Source: Acholoe squamosa (taxonomy: Eukaryota > Annelida > Polychaeta > Phyllodocida > Polynoidae). From it: a stretch of DNA of 64,000 nucleotides. The stretch lies in contig OX439049.1 in NCBI GenBank assembly GCA_949317995.1, positions 11,594,395-11,658,394 of the forward strand. Direction: 5' to 3'. Positions 49,094-61,291 of the stretch are shown here, piece after piece (position 1 is the first letter of the stretch; every line of letters begins with the position of its first letter). The translations under genes and the position numbers were made by a program. The notes beneath the pieces are model-generated. The model was given only the letters and a program-made list of their open reading frames with translations. It had not been told where the DNA came from and searched no databases.

Positions 49094-49220
49094 TCCTCCT
49101 TCAGCGCCCTTCTCGGCTTGGCTATGTTTGAATGCGTCCCGCGGTTATGGTACGGGACAGCCCACAGTCATTGCCTCCCCGGGCTTTGCAAGACATGGTT
49201 CTAACCAAGCTTCTCTCGTC

Positions 49221-49289
49221 AGTCCCTGTGGCGCAATGCATAGGGAGTTAGACTAGGGATCTGAGACTGCAGGTTCGAGCCCTGCCCTG
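49221..49289 (+). pseudogene. tRNA-like block, SINE head
   Basis: On the plus strand it has TGGCGCAATGCATAGG as an A-box-like part and a consensus B box, GGTTCGAGCCC. The acceptor ends do not pair. It is probably the head of a tRNA-derived SINE. Confidence 0.45.
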
Positions 49290-49346
49290 GCCTTGAAAAT
49301 TTCGTGGGTTTTAACATGTAACATATGACATGTAAGGACATGAGAG

Positions 49347-49409
49347 GCGTGCAGGTTATCCATGGATAACTGCACGGCGTGCAGGTTATCCATGGATAAC
49401 CGCACGCCT
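49347..49409. repeat. Two tandem GTTATCCATGGATAAC palindromes
   Basis: Two 30-bp units, each ggcgtgcag followed by the perfect 16-bp palindrome GTTATCCATGGATAAC and then a GC-rich complement of the unit's start. Each unit can form its own hairpin. Confidence 0.7.
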
Positions 49410-49747
49410 TGCAAAAGTGATGTTACAGCCTTCAGGGTGTGCAATATCGACAGGTATGTGCATGGGAATATCCAGAAAAAGCACTCAGAATCCCAGAAAT
49501 CATGGAACAAAGGTGTAGATTGACCGCTTAATAAATTACCCTTACTGGTTTACAGCTTCTGTATCCAGTCAATGGAAAATGAACCTCGAGGTATCATAAG
49601 GTCGGTCAGATTTAGTCAACTGGATTCAAATGCTGCAAGCATGACATGTATGTATTCACCCCCTCCCCTACCAACTCTATGATTTATTCTGTAGGCACAA
49701 ATAAAGCACACAAACACAAAGGGTAGGGGTAAGGACATTTGAACATA

Positions 49748-49815
49748 GTATCAACAGGGTAAAAGGTACGCCCACGCTCCCCCTCGCGGGTGTACCTTTT
49801 ACCGTGTTGATCCAC
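49748..49815. mobile_element. 68-bp hairpin MITE (GTGGATCAAC family), copy 3
   Basis: Same arms as at 6234 and 14913, with a small deletion in the left end (gtatcaac). The loop is cccacgctccccctcgcggg. It lies between the two fibrinogen genes. Confidence 0.75.
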
Positions 49816-50645
49816 TATTATTTTCTGAGACGGCCATCATAGTTGGCAAAAACAACTTTGCAGAATATTTCTCACTAAGTTTTATAGATGATTTGTAAAT
49901 CTGCACCAAAATTTGTTTTAATGCTAGTAGTAGTACCATATTCATGCTATTGATCCTTTTACAAATCTGCTGAGAAAATATTTTACATAAAACTGTTTAA
50001 CAAAGAAGAAAAGTTTTGCGAAAAGGCACTTCATAATGTTGCACATATCTTAGTCACAATTTTCAGTCAAGTAGAAAATGGTAGCATTTCCAAATCAAGG
50101 GGTTTGGTTTTGCCTCGTGGAAATTGTGCCTTTTATACACATCTAGACCTCCAGGAAACAGGATGCATAAGGATGCCTTATGCATATGTCTCTTCACATG
50201 ACATTGTTATTATTAGTATCACAATCCAATTGTTATTATTATCATAACCCAGATGTCACCTCCTTCTTATCATACAACCATGCATAGTTCAGCCGACATA
50301 TTATGCTTAACTACCCGCAATTCCTTGAATTACGAGATATAATTTGGTCACTAAGTACTGTTCTAGAGTACTTTAGAACATGATAGATTGAACTGAACAA
50401 TGAGAACACAGTATTTGAGGTCGTCTATATGCTATAAAACCCTGTGCAATAAAAATATCATGTTCTAAGTTGGATAGAAACTTTTATGGGATTCCTACAG
50501 GCTATAGACCCCCTCCTGCGTCGGGAGTCTATAGCCTGTAGAAACCACATACAAGTCTCTATCCTATACAAATTCTCACACAGAAGGTGCACCTGTGACA
50601 ATCCTCACTTGTAAGCAGGATATTATGGTAGTATTTGGACTCTAT

Positions 50646-50647
<2 letters not shown>

Positions 50648-50711
<64 letters not shown>
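50648..50711. repeat. AT dinucleotide microsatellite
   Basis: An (AT)n tract of about 64 bp. The Tyr/Ile frames across it are artefacts. Confidence 0.95.
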
Positions 50712-50715
<4 letters not shown>

Positions 50716-51030
50716 CAGGTAGCAAGGATACATTGGGCCAATGTCGGCATATATTGGGCCAACGTCGGCTTATGTAAGTTAGTCCAAGCATGGCCCAATG
50801 CTCCATAGCTCAATTTGCTGATTGGGATGTTTTCAAAATGAGCTGTTGTATTATGTACTGCAATTGTCCATATAATGACAATTACCCTTATATATTACAT
50901 ATCCCTAAGAGGCATCTGAAATCATTAATTTTGGGCCCGCGTATTTATACTATCATAAATCAAGTGAGAATACAGACGAAATCATTAGAACGTGTGAAAT
51001 TGATAGGACAAAAAGACCAGTATCACCTCT

Positions 51031-52012
51031 GGAGCTTAATTCAAAACATCTTGGGATCCCAGCCCCAGCAATCTTAGTGTAGGCACATATCATAAGACCT
51101 GGCTGGTCTACCCTATGTAATGCAGTGGTTGCAGGCCTGTCCAGAATAGCTAGTCCTGGGATCACTTCACTATTCCATTTCCACCACTAAGATCACTGCG
51201 ATCTTAGTGAAAGAAATGCATAGTGGTTTCACCTGAGTACAAGAGCACTTACAGGGAACACTCCTGATCGAAAGAATGAATAGCCTGCTGCATACATAAA
51301 GAGGGGAGGGAGGACGTTTGATGAGTGTCCTTGAGGGCTCTTAGGGCTACTCATGCGTTAAGTGCACTGTAAGGTAATTCTTCCCTTCTCTATCTTTATC
51401 CTGGGGGGAGGGCACAATGCTTCTAAGGCAAGCATAAATCATACATTCATGGGAACAACTATTGAATACTGTACAAGGTGCACTTACAGGGAACAACCCT
51501 GATCGAAAGAGTGAATAGCCTGCTGCATACATAAAGAGGGGAGGGAGGACGTTTGATGAGTGTCCTTGAGGGCTCTTAGGGCTACTCATGCGTTAAGTGC
51601 ACTGTAAGGTAATTCTTCCCTTCTTTCTCTTTATCCTGGGGGGAGGGCACAATGCTTCTAATAGGCAAGCATAAATCATACATTCATGGGAACAACTCTT
51701 GAATACTGTACGAGGGTCAACTGCACCCTGTGCTCTTTTGTTAGCCCATATGGGGACGGGGAATGATGGTATAAGCACTTTTGTGAAGAAGAGTGACTCC
51801 ACAGCTATTCCTTTATTTTGGGACTCTTACCCCTGTGCCTAGTCAGTTCTTCTTGGAATAGTGTAGGATTGCTGAGGCTAAGATCGACGCAATCTTAGTG
51901 CTGGCTAGGATATGTGAACCCAGTCAACTCTTAAGATCACTTAATAGGATAAGCCTGATTTATTCCTAAGATCGCTGGGGTCGTGATCCCAGGATGTTTT
52001 GAATTAAGCTCC
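51031..52012. mobile_element. 982-bp non-autonomous element with 47-bp inverted ends
   Basis: The left end GGAGCTTAATTCAAAACATC and the following 27 bp are repeated inverted at the right end with four changes, through cagc-atcttag. Just inside each end are palindromes built from ctaagatc/gatcttag. The centre is a 235-bp tandem duplication. No open frame of a transposase is present. I found no target duplication. Confidence 0.75.
51246..51717. repeat. 235-bp direct tandem duplication
   Basis: Copies 51246-51480 and 51481-51717 differ at only a few bases (for example actcctgat against accctgat, and a 2-3 bp indel in aaggcaagc). The duplication must be recent. It lies inside the 982-bp element. 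Confidence 0.9.
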
Positions 52013-52168
52013 TGTGGAGAGACACAATCAATAAACTTGACTAGATTTAGAGCAATGTGTATTTGGAGGTTTACAAGCTTCTGGATAAGCTAATCCATGT
52101 GTATCAAAAATAATCTAGTATTAAGCAGTTGTCACTAAAGACAGTTAAAGGAATCCTCTGCGTCCACC

Positions 52169-52255
52169 AGTGTCTTTTTGTCTGTTTGTCTCTCTGTCCC
52201 TCTCTGTCTATTTTTGTCTGTCTGTCTGTCTCTCCCTGTCTCTACCTCTCTAATA
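52169..52255. repeat. TCTG/TCTC-rich low-complexity tract
   Basis: About 85 bp of tctgtctg- and tctctg-type repeats. The Ser/Val/Cys/Leu frame across it is an artefact. Confidence 0.9.
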
Positions 52256-52769
52256 TTTTGTATATACTTCTTTTGGGGCCAAGTTGAACTTAGGAACTTT
52301 TGGCAAGGTGATGGGAGATATTCTAGCTATATTTTACCAGTGAAAAATCATGCAAACTTGTAGGAGGATCGAACCCCGGCCTCACTGGTAGAAGGCTAGA
52401 ACACAGTAGTCAACCCAACCACATTAGTTCACTGATATATTTATTGTTTTTTTCTCTTTGTTTTGGTCTTTTTAAACGAAAATGTCACATTTTCCTGTCT
52501 TATTATATAAAAGGTTCCTGTACAAAGAGTAAACTGACTTGCATTATGCACAATATTCTTCAACCTGGTAGGCCTATATTCATTCATATCATCTAATGTC
52601 TAACGCTTTGAGTTTCATATCTAATTGATCAGAGAAATCTAAAACTTAGATGGTCCACGTGACGAGTTCTTCCTAACTTTGCAGTAAAATCAATACTACT
52701 TAATGCGTGTTAATCAAAGCAACATAAGTAGGCAATGACAAGGAAGAGCACTGGCAGTATTGAATTTGT

Positions 52770-52775
52770 TTTATT
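52770..52775 (-). terminator. Polyadenylation signal AATAAA of fibrinogen-related gene 2
   Basis: AATAAA on the minus strand, 86 nt past the stop at 52861, matching the 85-nt distance in gene 1. Confidence 0.75.
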
Positions 52776-52860
52776 CAGATTACTGTTAAATCCCTTTTTA
52801 TCTTCCTTCACAATTGATAAATTACATTTTGCATTTTTGTATCGCTACTGGGACTTGGTG

Positions 52861-55629
52861 TTAAGGTATTTTCTTCAACATCATCCTTGTGCTCATCATA
52901 GACACATCACTTTTCCACCGCAACCACATCATGCCACTATATTCAGTAGACCCATACTTGCCATTTAGATTTGAGGTGTAACTGCTTTTGTACCACCATG
53001 CTCCGTGATAGGTGGTGGCTACAGACGCTGCGGAAGAGTCATTATCAACATCCATTGTACTAAAGCTGGCACCATTATGGTAGGTCAGGCTGTCCCCTGA
53101 AAAGGGACAACTTTATTAGTTTACTTACAGTTAGTAAATCAATAATGGATGACTAGTTGCTTACAAATTTCCTTCTTCTGGCATTGGTTTGGCAATTTAG
53201 AGCATAGTATGATTATATAGTATAGAGGATCCTTGAGATACTTGATAGTGAGAATTTTAACTCACTTAAATAGTCATAAAAAAGACATAGTGCAGGGATG
53301 ATCAATTGATATGCTTAACATTATACATCAAAAGGTAATGAGTGAAACATTTAAGATCTGTGGTGGATGTGAACTCACCAGGGGGTATCTCTCCAGAGTA
53401 GCCTCCCACAGTCAGCCTGTACTTCTGAGTCTCATCTGCTATAGAAAACCTGGCGTAGTCTGCGTATTTCACCTCCCCTTCAGGACTTGTCAGCTCAACC
53501 TTAAGCTTCTGGTCATGGTGTTTAGTCAGGAGGTGAATGTTGGTATTTCCAAGCCAGAATTCACCAGTCAGCTCCCCAAATCCTGAATTATATGAATTCC
53601 AGTCTTTGTAAAAGTCGACAGACCCATCTTTGCGCTGCTGGAAGACCTGCAGTTGTAATGGAAAGATTAGAAGAAGATGCAGGGATGATAATTCACAAGG
53701 GGTTATCCAAGTCTCTGAGATCCACAGTGCAGAAATTAGGACCAGCCAAGGGCATTTCACTCCCTATATTGAAGAAGCAAGGAAAATGGCTCCACTAGAC
53801 CATTACTGGTTTGAGATATGAAATCCCAGTCATAAGTTTAAAGTTTTTTTCTACCCAATGGTACTAAAATGGAACCAGTGAACATTTTCATTAAACAGGC
53901 CACTATATATGATGAACCTAGTAATTTATTGAATTGAACGTCAAGTATCTGCTTATTTCAATTTAAATACAGAGAGGAAGTGATACATACAACCCAACCA
54001 CCTCCATCCAGTTCTTGCTCACAGTACACTTCGATTGTTGTGTTTGGTTCTGGGTTGATTGTGTAGACTCCTGATGATGTGTGTCCCATATTGTAGGCCT
54101 TCTGACAGTCTTTAGGCACTTTGTATGGAGGAAAACAATAGTATTTGTTGTTTGATGTGTCAAAAACAATTGAGTCCATGTTGAACCCCTCAGTCATTTC
54201 ATTTATAATGTTAAATTCTTTGATCTTATCGGCTGTCATTTTGGATAACCAAACCTATCTCAAGAAATACCAACTAATTGAAAATCAATAATGACAGGGT
54301 ATACAGCATGCACAGGGAGACATTGTTACATGCAATTTGCATGCATTCACCTTCTGTTGTACCCAGCTTCATTTATCATAAATTTGCATTTTGATTATTT
54401 AAGTTACTCACAATCAGGTGTCATGGATGGCTGGATTTCAGGACAGACCACCTGCAATTTTAAAGAAGCTCAGTTTTGTTATTCAAGTTTATATTGTGTC
54501 ATTTACATTTCCTTCACCTGTCTTTACACATTTTGCACACTTACCTTGTTGAGTGTGAAAATGGACATGCAAAAAGAATATATGGAATTCATAAATCTAT
54601 TTATACAATAATCAATCATATTGAGGAAATTCAGTTTAAAACTTGTTCAGTTGCCATGGCCACCTCAACCAATGTGACATAGTTAAGATGGCACTGGAGA
54701 CCGATTAATATACTGACATATTCTTTTTGTTTTGTGCCTGCCACCCTAAGTTCCTCCTTAGGTTCCATTGTATCCAAGCATTGCTTAAGGTACTCCTCCA
54801 TGTCCTATGAAAAAGGGCATGGATCATTATTGAAATAAAGACAATTTCAAAACATTGCAATTCTCCATCAAGTTTAATGTTTTCTACCTTTAAAACTCAT
54901 TAAATGTTGTTTTAAACGCAAATATAACATTAAAACATAGACTCCAAAAATCTTGTCTCAACGTTTGTGACATTGAAAATATATCTAACAACATACATTT
55001 GTGACACGATCTGCGAAAAGGGGTCTTAGTGCAGGGGGCAATAAGACCCCCTTTCCCAGTACATGTCACATTTTTAAAAAATTGAGAAATGTTGCAAAAT
55101 AAATCTTGGAAATTCATTGAAAACGCTTTTTGAAAATTAGAAAATTTCCAAATGTTCCAAATGTGAAATGAAAAAAAGGGTTTCCAGGTGGCCCTCACCT
55201 CCGAGATAGGTGGGTGAACAAAATGAGTGAGGATATTGATTTACTTACAGACATCATGGTCTCTAAAGCATCAAACAGGCTGTCTATCCTGTTCAGACGA
55301 GCATCTACTACAGTGAAACGTGCATCTACCGCAGTTAGTCGTGTGTTTAGTTGAGTGCCAGCATCAGTGAGATGTACATTAAGATGAGAGTCGGCTTCGC
55401 TCAGTCCATTTAGACTTGTGTTAAGGTCTGTGTCTCGTTCAGTCATCCACTTGTCCAGGAGGTCCTGTCTTGTTTGTAGAGGTGAACATTGATTGCCTTG
55501 TAGTGTTATGTTCATGTTGGCTTCAGCAGATCCACCAGTACCCTCAGACTGGACCACAGTAGGCCTCGGTAGGGTAGCAGTCAGACCTAGTACCACAACT
55601 AAAAGCATGCTTACAGTAGGACGTACCAT
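52861..55629 (-). CDS. Secreted fibrinogen-related protein 2, paralogue with altered ligand site
   Basis: Exons: 55629-55249, 54804-54718, 54451-54412, 54118-53991, 53646-53379 and 53096-52861. The phases are 0, 0, 1, 0, 1 and the total is 1,140 nt, 379 residues. I start at 55629 because the signal peptide (MLLVVVLGL core) begins there, as in gene 1. An upstream in-frame Met would place polar residues ahead of it. Coiled-coil heptads (LNTRL, VDARLNRIDSLFDALE) fill about 85-127. The fibrinogen domain is 171-379, with PKDC, VYCEQELDGGGW, FGELTGEFWLGN and DVDND (317-321). The second conserved disulfide is gone: V327 and S340 stand where cysteines belong, and Tyr341 replaces the pocket His. Exons 5 and 6 (268 and 236 nt) match gene 1 exactly in length. 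The donor of exon 2 (gtcagt) is the weakest signal. The family role is recognition of sugars outside the cell; ligand preference here is probably changed. Confidence 0.88.
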
Positions 55630-58600
55630 GGTTAAATAAACCAATCTTCTGCTTCTTGGCCAATTGTACACGGAAGAATGCCGCTTTAAGGGCGATTGTT
55701 CAAATAAACATAATCTGATCTAATCTAAAGATCTGCTGCTAGTGTGTGTTCTCTGTGTGTTATCTTCCTCCTGCCTAGTAGACAGGATAGAGTGACCCAG
55801 TTAACTTGCTATAAAAAGCAGTCATATGTCACCACCACAAGGCTCAAGGAACCACTTCTGCATACTCCCAAATCTGTTATTATTTTGTGATATCTGTTAA
55901 TTCAATCAAAGTTAGGCCTTACTAATTGATCCTCTTACATTGAATAAGTGGCTTGTCATAATTCATGCAACAGGGTCACATTTTGAAGTTTCAAAATTAT
56001 AGATTATATAAACAAATGCACCCCTTTCTGTCATTTTACTCACATAAGACAACTGACTTTTATGGAACTTGGCATGTACTTTCGACTGATTTTGTTGGAG
56101 CATGTCACACATCTGTAGAACAGGATGAGTCACATATGTACACTGGCAACTTAAAATACATCCTACGTCATGGGCATTGATACTGTTGTGTCAGTAACAG
56201 TAGGGGTCTGTATCCTGGTGGGGAGGGGGCTTAGTAACTGTTTGAGGATAGGTAGGCATACAAACAGCAAAACAATAGCACCCATTCTATTTTAAATAAA
56301 TGTTATTATGGCATTTGACACACCCCTAAAATAAGGATATTTGATGAAAATGCTAAGGGAATGTGTCATGTAGACGAAGATTCCTCTCTTCATTTATCAA
56401 TCAATACAGAATTGGCAATGGTGTGATTTCAAATAAAAGCAAGACCAGAGCCAAAATGGGACCCTGATTGTACTCAGTTCTAAAAGCGACTGCCCTTCGA
56501 TTTCCCTCTTTTTGCATTGAATTGTGATTTCCCACACAGCTAAAAATATTTTTCTTGATTTAAGAAAATAAGATAAATTATCTTACGTGGCGGACAAAAC
56601 TACTATTTAAAAAAAAATTAAAAAATCTTAAAACTGGTAGTTTTATCCATCAGGTAAGATTATTTAAGATTCCAAGAAAATTATTTTTAGCTGTGCACCA
56701 TTTATGAGCCCTCTAAACCTGGTGTGTTGTCAAAACCTACCATTACTACACTGAAACTGATTGTCAAACCCCTACCTATATATTGCAAACAGTTTAGGAT
56801 GTCTCTTCTTAGAATTCCTTTTATCTAAAAAAAAAAAAACAAAAAAAAAACTGAAAACTGAAAGTTAAACTTTTAAGAAATGCCTCAATGGTTCATGTTC
56901 CTTATTCATCATTATGGGCAAATGCAGTGCTGGTGAATATGTATGTGGTTAATGGGCACGATTCGTTGGGATTTGAGCTGGCAGGGGCCTCAGAATTATT
57001 ATAGTAGCATATGCAAAAGCTTTTTTTTTAGGTGTATACTACAGGTATTTGGCCATAACATCCACATATAGGGGTAGGTTAAATATGAAAACTGAACTTA
57101 CACAGCCGCGGCAAAGATGGCATGTCTTAGACTGCATAGAAACGGGGTGATTCGTCTAACGCCCTAACCTTGTGCAAAGTGGGATACTTTAATACCATTC
57201 AATATTATATATCTAACTTTAATTTTGTGGATGATTATCAAAATAGAGACCGTACCTTGTAATATGGACCATAGAACATTTACATTGGCTCTGATTTCAA
57301 CCATTTTCTAGTACGAGAGAAAATGTGGTGATTTTGTGCAGTAGAATGAGAACCCTGCATTTCCTACACCCCTTCTTATTATATAGCATAGCTGCTTGAG
57401 AAATTGGCTTATCTGATCTACTTATACATGAATAGGTAGCGCATAAGCATAGGTTCAACGTGGCACATCGATATAAGGGCCACCTTCAAGCATCAGCCCA
57501 CTTCAGCCCCTGGGAAGGGTGTTAGATGAATTGCCACGATAGGTGATTCGTCTTACGCCCTAATCCTCCCATAGCCTATGGTCGATAGGGTATCTTTACG
57601 CCATCCATTCTCATTTCCAACCTTAATTTTGTCGTTGTTCTTCAAAATATAGACCTTGCCTCTTGTTTAAGCATGGGGACTATGTGGCAGAAAGGGATAT
57701 GGGGCCAACTTTTCCAAAAAATTTCAGATTTTTGGGAAAAAAAATCAATTTAAAGATAATGTTCTAGTGTTGGTCGGTAATTGGGTGTACAACATTGGGG
57801 CACTATCATTCCTTCCATATATATTCAGTTTTTAGGTGTAATGGTATCCTTGTTTAACATAGAAGGTCCAAAAACAGGGCATTAGACGAATTGTCATGGT
57901 ATAGCTTATATACATAGTTAAAGCTACATAGGAGGGTTAAGACCAAAGAAATGACTAAACACGGGCGTGAGATGATTCTCTCCATATATTCCATTATGAG
58001 AAGAAGACTTTTGAGCAATAGTTGATTTATCAACTGGGAAACTGTTTTATGAACGACATACAAAGGGTGTGACACCTTCACTCCTCTTAATAATTAATAT
58101 TATCATTGTTGACTTCATCGTTGTCATAATTTCATTAACATTATTCTTATTATAATTATCTTTGTTGTTATAATTGTACAATGGGTGTGTGACACCGATA
58201 CTCTTCTTAATAACTAATTACATGCAGTATGACTCCCCCTTCCCCACCCAGCTTCTTCTATGTACAATGGGTGTGTGATACCTTCACTCCTCTTAATAAC
58301 TAATGTTATCATTATGACTTCATCATTCTTATCATTCCATTCTTATCATTATTATTATAATTATGATTATTGTTATTCCATTATTATTCATTATTACTCT
58401 TCTGAATAACTTGCTCTGCAGAATTTTCTTAAAAACTAACATTCCAATGTTAATATAGTTGGGCGTTAGATCATTCTCTTTCCGCTGTACAAAAATTCTA
58501 AGGGTAATCGGATGGTTCTAACAGGTCTTAAGGACCTTTCGGGCATTAGACAATTCTCCCTATATGGAACCTTTAGTCTTCTACAGCTAGTTAGCTAAGT

Positions 58601-58699
58601 TTCATACATTTTACAGGAGTACATATATGAAATCTTGACAGATCAATCACACACAAGGGGTGTGTTACACTGATACTCCTGTTAATATAAGTATGCTAA
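55630..58699. other. Upstream of fibrinogen gene 2, no coding exon seen
   Basis: This is where the promoter of gene 2 should be. I see no good TATA box on the minus strand. It holds MITE copy 2 (56535-56695) and, from 57.1 kb, six or seven copies of the GGGCRTTAGAYGAAT motif described separately. Otherwise it is AT-rich DNA. Confidence 0.5.
56535..56695. mobile_element. 161-bp MITE with CACAGCTAAAAAT ends, copy 2
   Basis: Nearly identical to the copy at 21739 along its length. Its flanks are CA on the two sides, not TA as in copy 1. The high identity suggests recent activity. Confidence 0.75.
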
Positions 58700-59188
58700 C
58701 AAATTTATACAAAGTTTTCATCCATCCTCAGTGTTCCTTCATAAGTCTCCACCAGTCCCCTGGCTGCCTCACAAACATGGGGAAGCCAGACCCACCTGTT
58801 TACCAGGGAATACCAGTGGAGGCTCATGGAGAAACGCTCAGGGTGGATGAGAGTATTGATGACAGCCTTTACTTATTGCTGGATGACCTGCGGAGAGGGA
58901 TTGCTTGGTAGCTTGCGCAGTAGACTTCTTGGAGGTGGACGACATCCCCCTCCCTCAATAGCTGAGGGAAGGGGATGTAGTCCATGTCATCATCGCTGTC
59001 GGAATTAAGCCCAGCCTTGACTTCTGACGGGGATGTCATCGTCCAAGTCCTTCCTCAGGGTGGCCAGAGGGGTGTTGGAGGGATGGAGATGGGTGGGAGG
59101 GAGCTCGTCCTCAGTGTCATATCCAGAGTCAAACTCACTGTCAAACTCAGCATTAGAGTCCTCACACACTTCCTCCTTTTCAATCTTA

Positions 59189-59313
59189 CCCAGTCAACAA
59201 AAAATGTTACAAAACATTTCAGAATGTTTCCCTATGACTCTTTAACATGGCAAAACGTTGCAAAATGTTAAAAACGGTTTTTTGACATTAAATAATGTTT
59301 TTTGTTGACTGGG
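59189..59313. mobile_element. 125-bp TA-flanked MITE
   Basis: The ends CCCAGTCAACAAAAAA and its inverted copy lie between TA dinucleotides. The centre repeats aaaatgtt-type words. The TA target suggests Tc1/mariner-type mobilisation. It lies within the decayed coding region. Confidence 0.75.
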
Positions 59314-60702
59314 TAGCTACCTTTGTTTTGTACCATTCGGCACACCCCGGCCCAAGCTGGCCCATGCTCATGCAGCACTGCTTGTAGCACGAGGTGCGAC
59401 AGACGTAGATGTGTCCCGGTAGTAGCAGGCCTGGTGCATCTCCATGAGACCTGCTACTCCCAGACTATTCCATCCCTCTACCTTCTTGGTAGCTTAAACC
59501 ACCTCCTTAGATGTAACCTTGAGAAAATCAACCTGAGTGGCTGGGGCTACTTTGTGACAAAAGTTATCCGCAGACTGGATCACCTCATTGGTCTTGACAA
59601 TCCGATGTCTTCCATCAGGTGTTTCATGAAGGCAAATGTAGTTGGGAAGCTATGCAAGGTCACGGATGTGATCCCAACATACATGCGAGTAACAAGGACA
59701 CCCTCCGGCATGCAAACTTTAACCACCATAGGGTGAATAGTAATCTGGAGAGATGTTAGTTTGACATTTGGCGAAACTCTGAAAATTATTTTTGGGCACT
59801 TCAAAAGTGGGGTTATACCCTAATCAGAGTGACAAATACTTTCAAAATTAATCACTTAGGGTTTGGTGTATCTTTAAGGATTATCAGAATTATAAAATAT
59901 TCATTTTAATTTTTTTTTCTTATTATTTCTGTAGTAAAATATCACCTTTGAAACTCTGAAATCAGAGAAAATCTGAAACTCTGACATCTCTGAATCTGGT
60001 CCTTGGAATAATAAGCACTCATGATTTCCCTGAGGTACTTGCAATTCCAATTAGGCACGATCCCGGGGGTCTCATTGGGCATCTTATCTAGCATCTTATG
60101 AGTGCTGTTGTTCCTTTTGGTAGACTTGGCACAGTATCTAACGTTAGCCACATGTTAGCATGTGGCTTACAGAGACACACACTTCTCTTTAGGAAATGGT
60201 TCAGTTTGATGTACCAGGGTTGTGCTCTGCAGAAGGTCGCGTAATCACGGCTCATGCACTCGAATTCACTACAATTCTTTCTGTGCAAGTTCACCAGGGT
60301 ATCACCAAGTGCATACCGCTGTTGGTTTTTGGTCTGGTGTTTCTTATCGGGTAGGGTATAGGAATTATCTTCCCTGATCATAAACTCAATAATAGATTCT
60401 TTTGTTGCACCTGCCCTGTCAATCCTGATTGTACTTTGTTCTTTCTCTTTCCAGATATAGTCTGGCAAGATTCCCAGTCTCCGACAACCCCAATGTCCAA
60501 TGATAATTCTTTCCAGCTACAGGATCTTTGAACAGTCCCTTCTTGACATCAAACGTGCTGGCCTTTATCTGGCTTGCTGTGATTTGTAGCGTAAGGAGGG
60601 ACTTGACCCTATCTGGTTCGGTGTAATGTTCAGGTTTTCCATGTTATTTAATGTTGTAGTCAATGGGGAGTCAGGATCTCGTGCTTCAGGTGGTGGTTGT
60701 GC

Positions 60703-60860
60703 TGGTGGTGCTGCCACAGGCTCAACTTGAGCAATCTCCTGAACAGGTGGTTGTTCCGGTGTTGCTGGTACCGGATCAACTTGAGCAATTTCCTGAACAG
60801 GTGGTTGCTCCGGTGGTGCTGGTACCGGCTCAACGTGAACAATTTCCTGTGGTGGATCAT
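60703..60860. repeat. 54-bp coding minisatellite, three units
   Basis: Three 54-bp units encode, on the minus strand, an 18-residue repeat of the form QEIAQVEPVPAPPEQPPV. Units differ by few changes, mostly third positions and A/V or E/D swaps, as expected of a once-translated repeat. Confidence 0.65.
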
Positions 60861-61291
60861 CAAATCCAGGAGGTGTAGTGGCTCCTTGCAGTGCATGGAA
60901 GAAACACACCACAGGGCGAGAAGGTTTTTCTCAATGCAGGAGTACTTGCGGCACTGGCTGTAGAAGGCCGCGGAGTACTGGCGGAGGTTGACTGCCACGG
61001 AGTACTGGCAGCATGAGGAGAAGAAAGGTGAGGTGTACTGGCAGAGCAAGTTATACCAGCTGAGCGAGGTGTACTGGCTATTATATAGGAGGGTAAGCCC
61101 GAAAGAAATGACCAAGCACGGGAGTGACATGAATCTCCTGCAGCAGTACATAGTATCTATAAGGGCAATGATAATAGAAAGACATAGAAACATCAGTCTT
61201 TCTTACATGTTCTACATGATAATTTACAGAAGCACTCCTTCCTGCTTTAGATATAAACTAATACATGAAGCACCTGGATGTCTTTAAATAG

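Larger units (their letters stand above)
48116..52769. other. Intergenic DNA between the two fibrinogen genes
   Basis: It holds no coding exon I can support. It contains a foldback at 48467, a 123-bp tandem repeat, two tRNA-like blocks, two tandem palindromes, hairpin MITE copy 3, AT tracts, a 982-bp inverted-repeat element with an internal duplication, and a TCTG tract. Confidence 0.6.
58700..60912 (-). pseudogene. Decayed transposon-like coding region
   Basis: Several minus-strand open pieces lie in order but in different frames. First, a Pro/Glu/Gln repeat segment at 60912-60565. Then a 126-residue piece (60468-60088) with FCRAQPWYIKL and SVCLCKPHANMWL, which resembles a Cys/His segment I recall from repetitive transposase-like proteins of marine invertebrates. 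Next comes a piece with LQITIHPMVVK at 59804-59580, a Cys-rich piece at about 59450-59330, and acidic text (DSDDDMDYIPFP) near 59000. Stops and frameshifts separate them, and a MITE interrupts at 59189. The family assignment is from memory and weak; the decay is visible. Confidence 0.45.

Noticed and set aside
53958-54239. A 93-residue frame extending upstream of fibrinogen gene 2 exon 4
   Set aside because: The upstream part reads through the intron. Phase and the paralogue show that exon 4 begins at 54118 after the acceptor.
59323-59736. A 137-residue plus-strand frame
   Set aside because: It is antisense to pieces of the decayed minus-strand coding region, which have the more protein-like composition (Cys-rich segment, TIHP segment).
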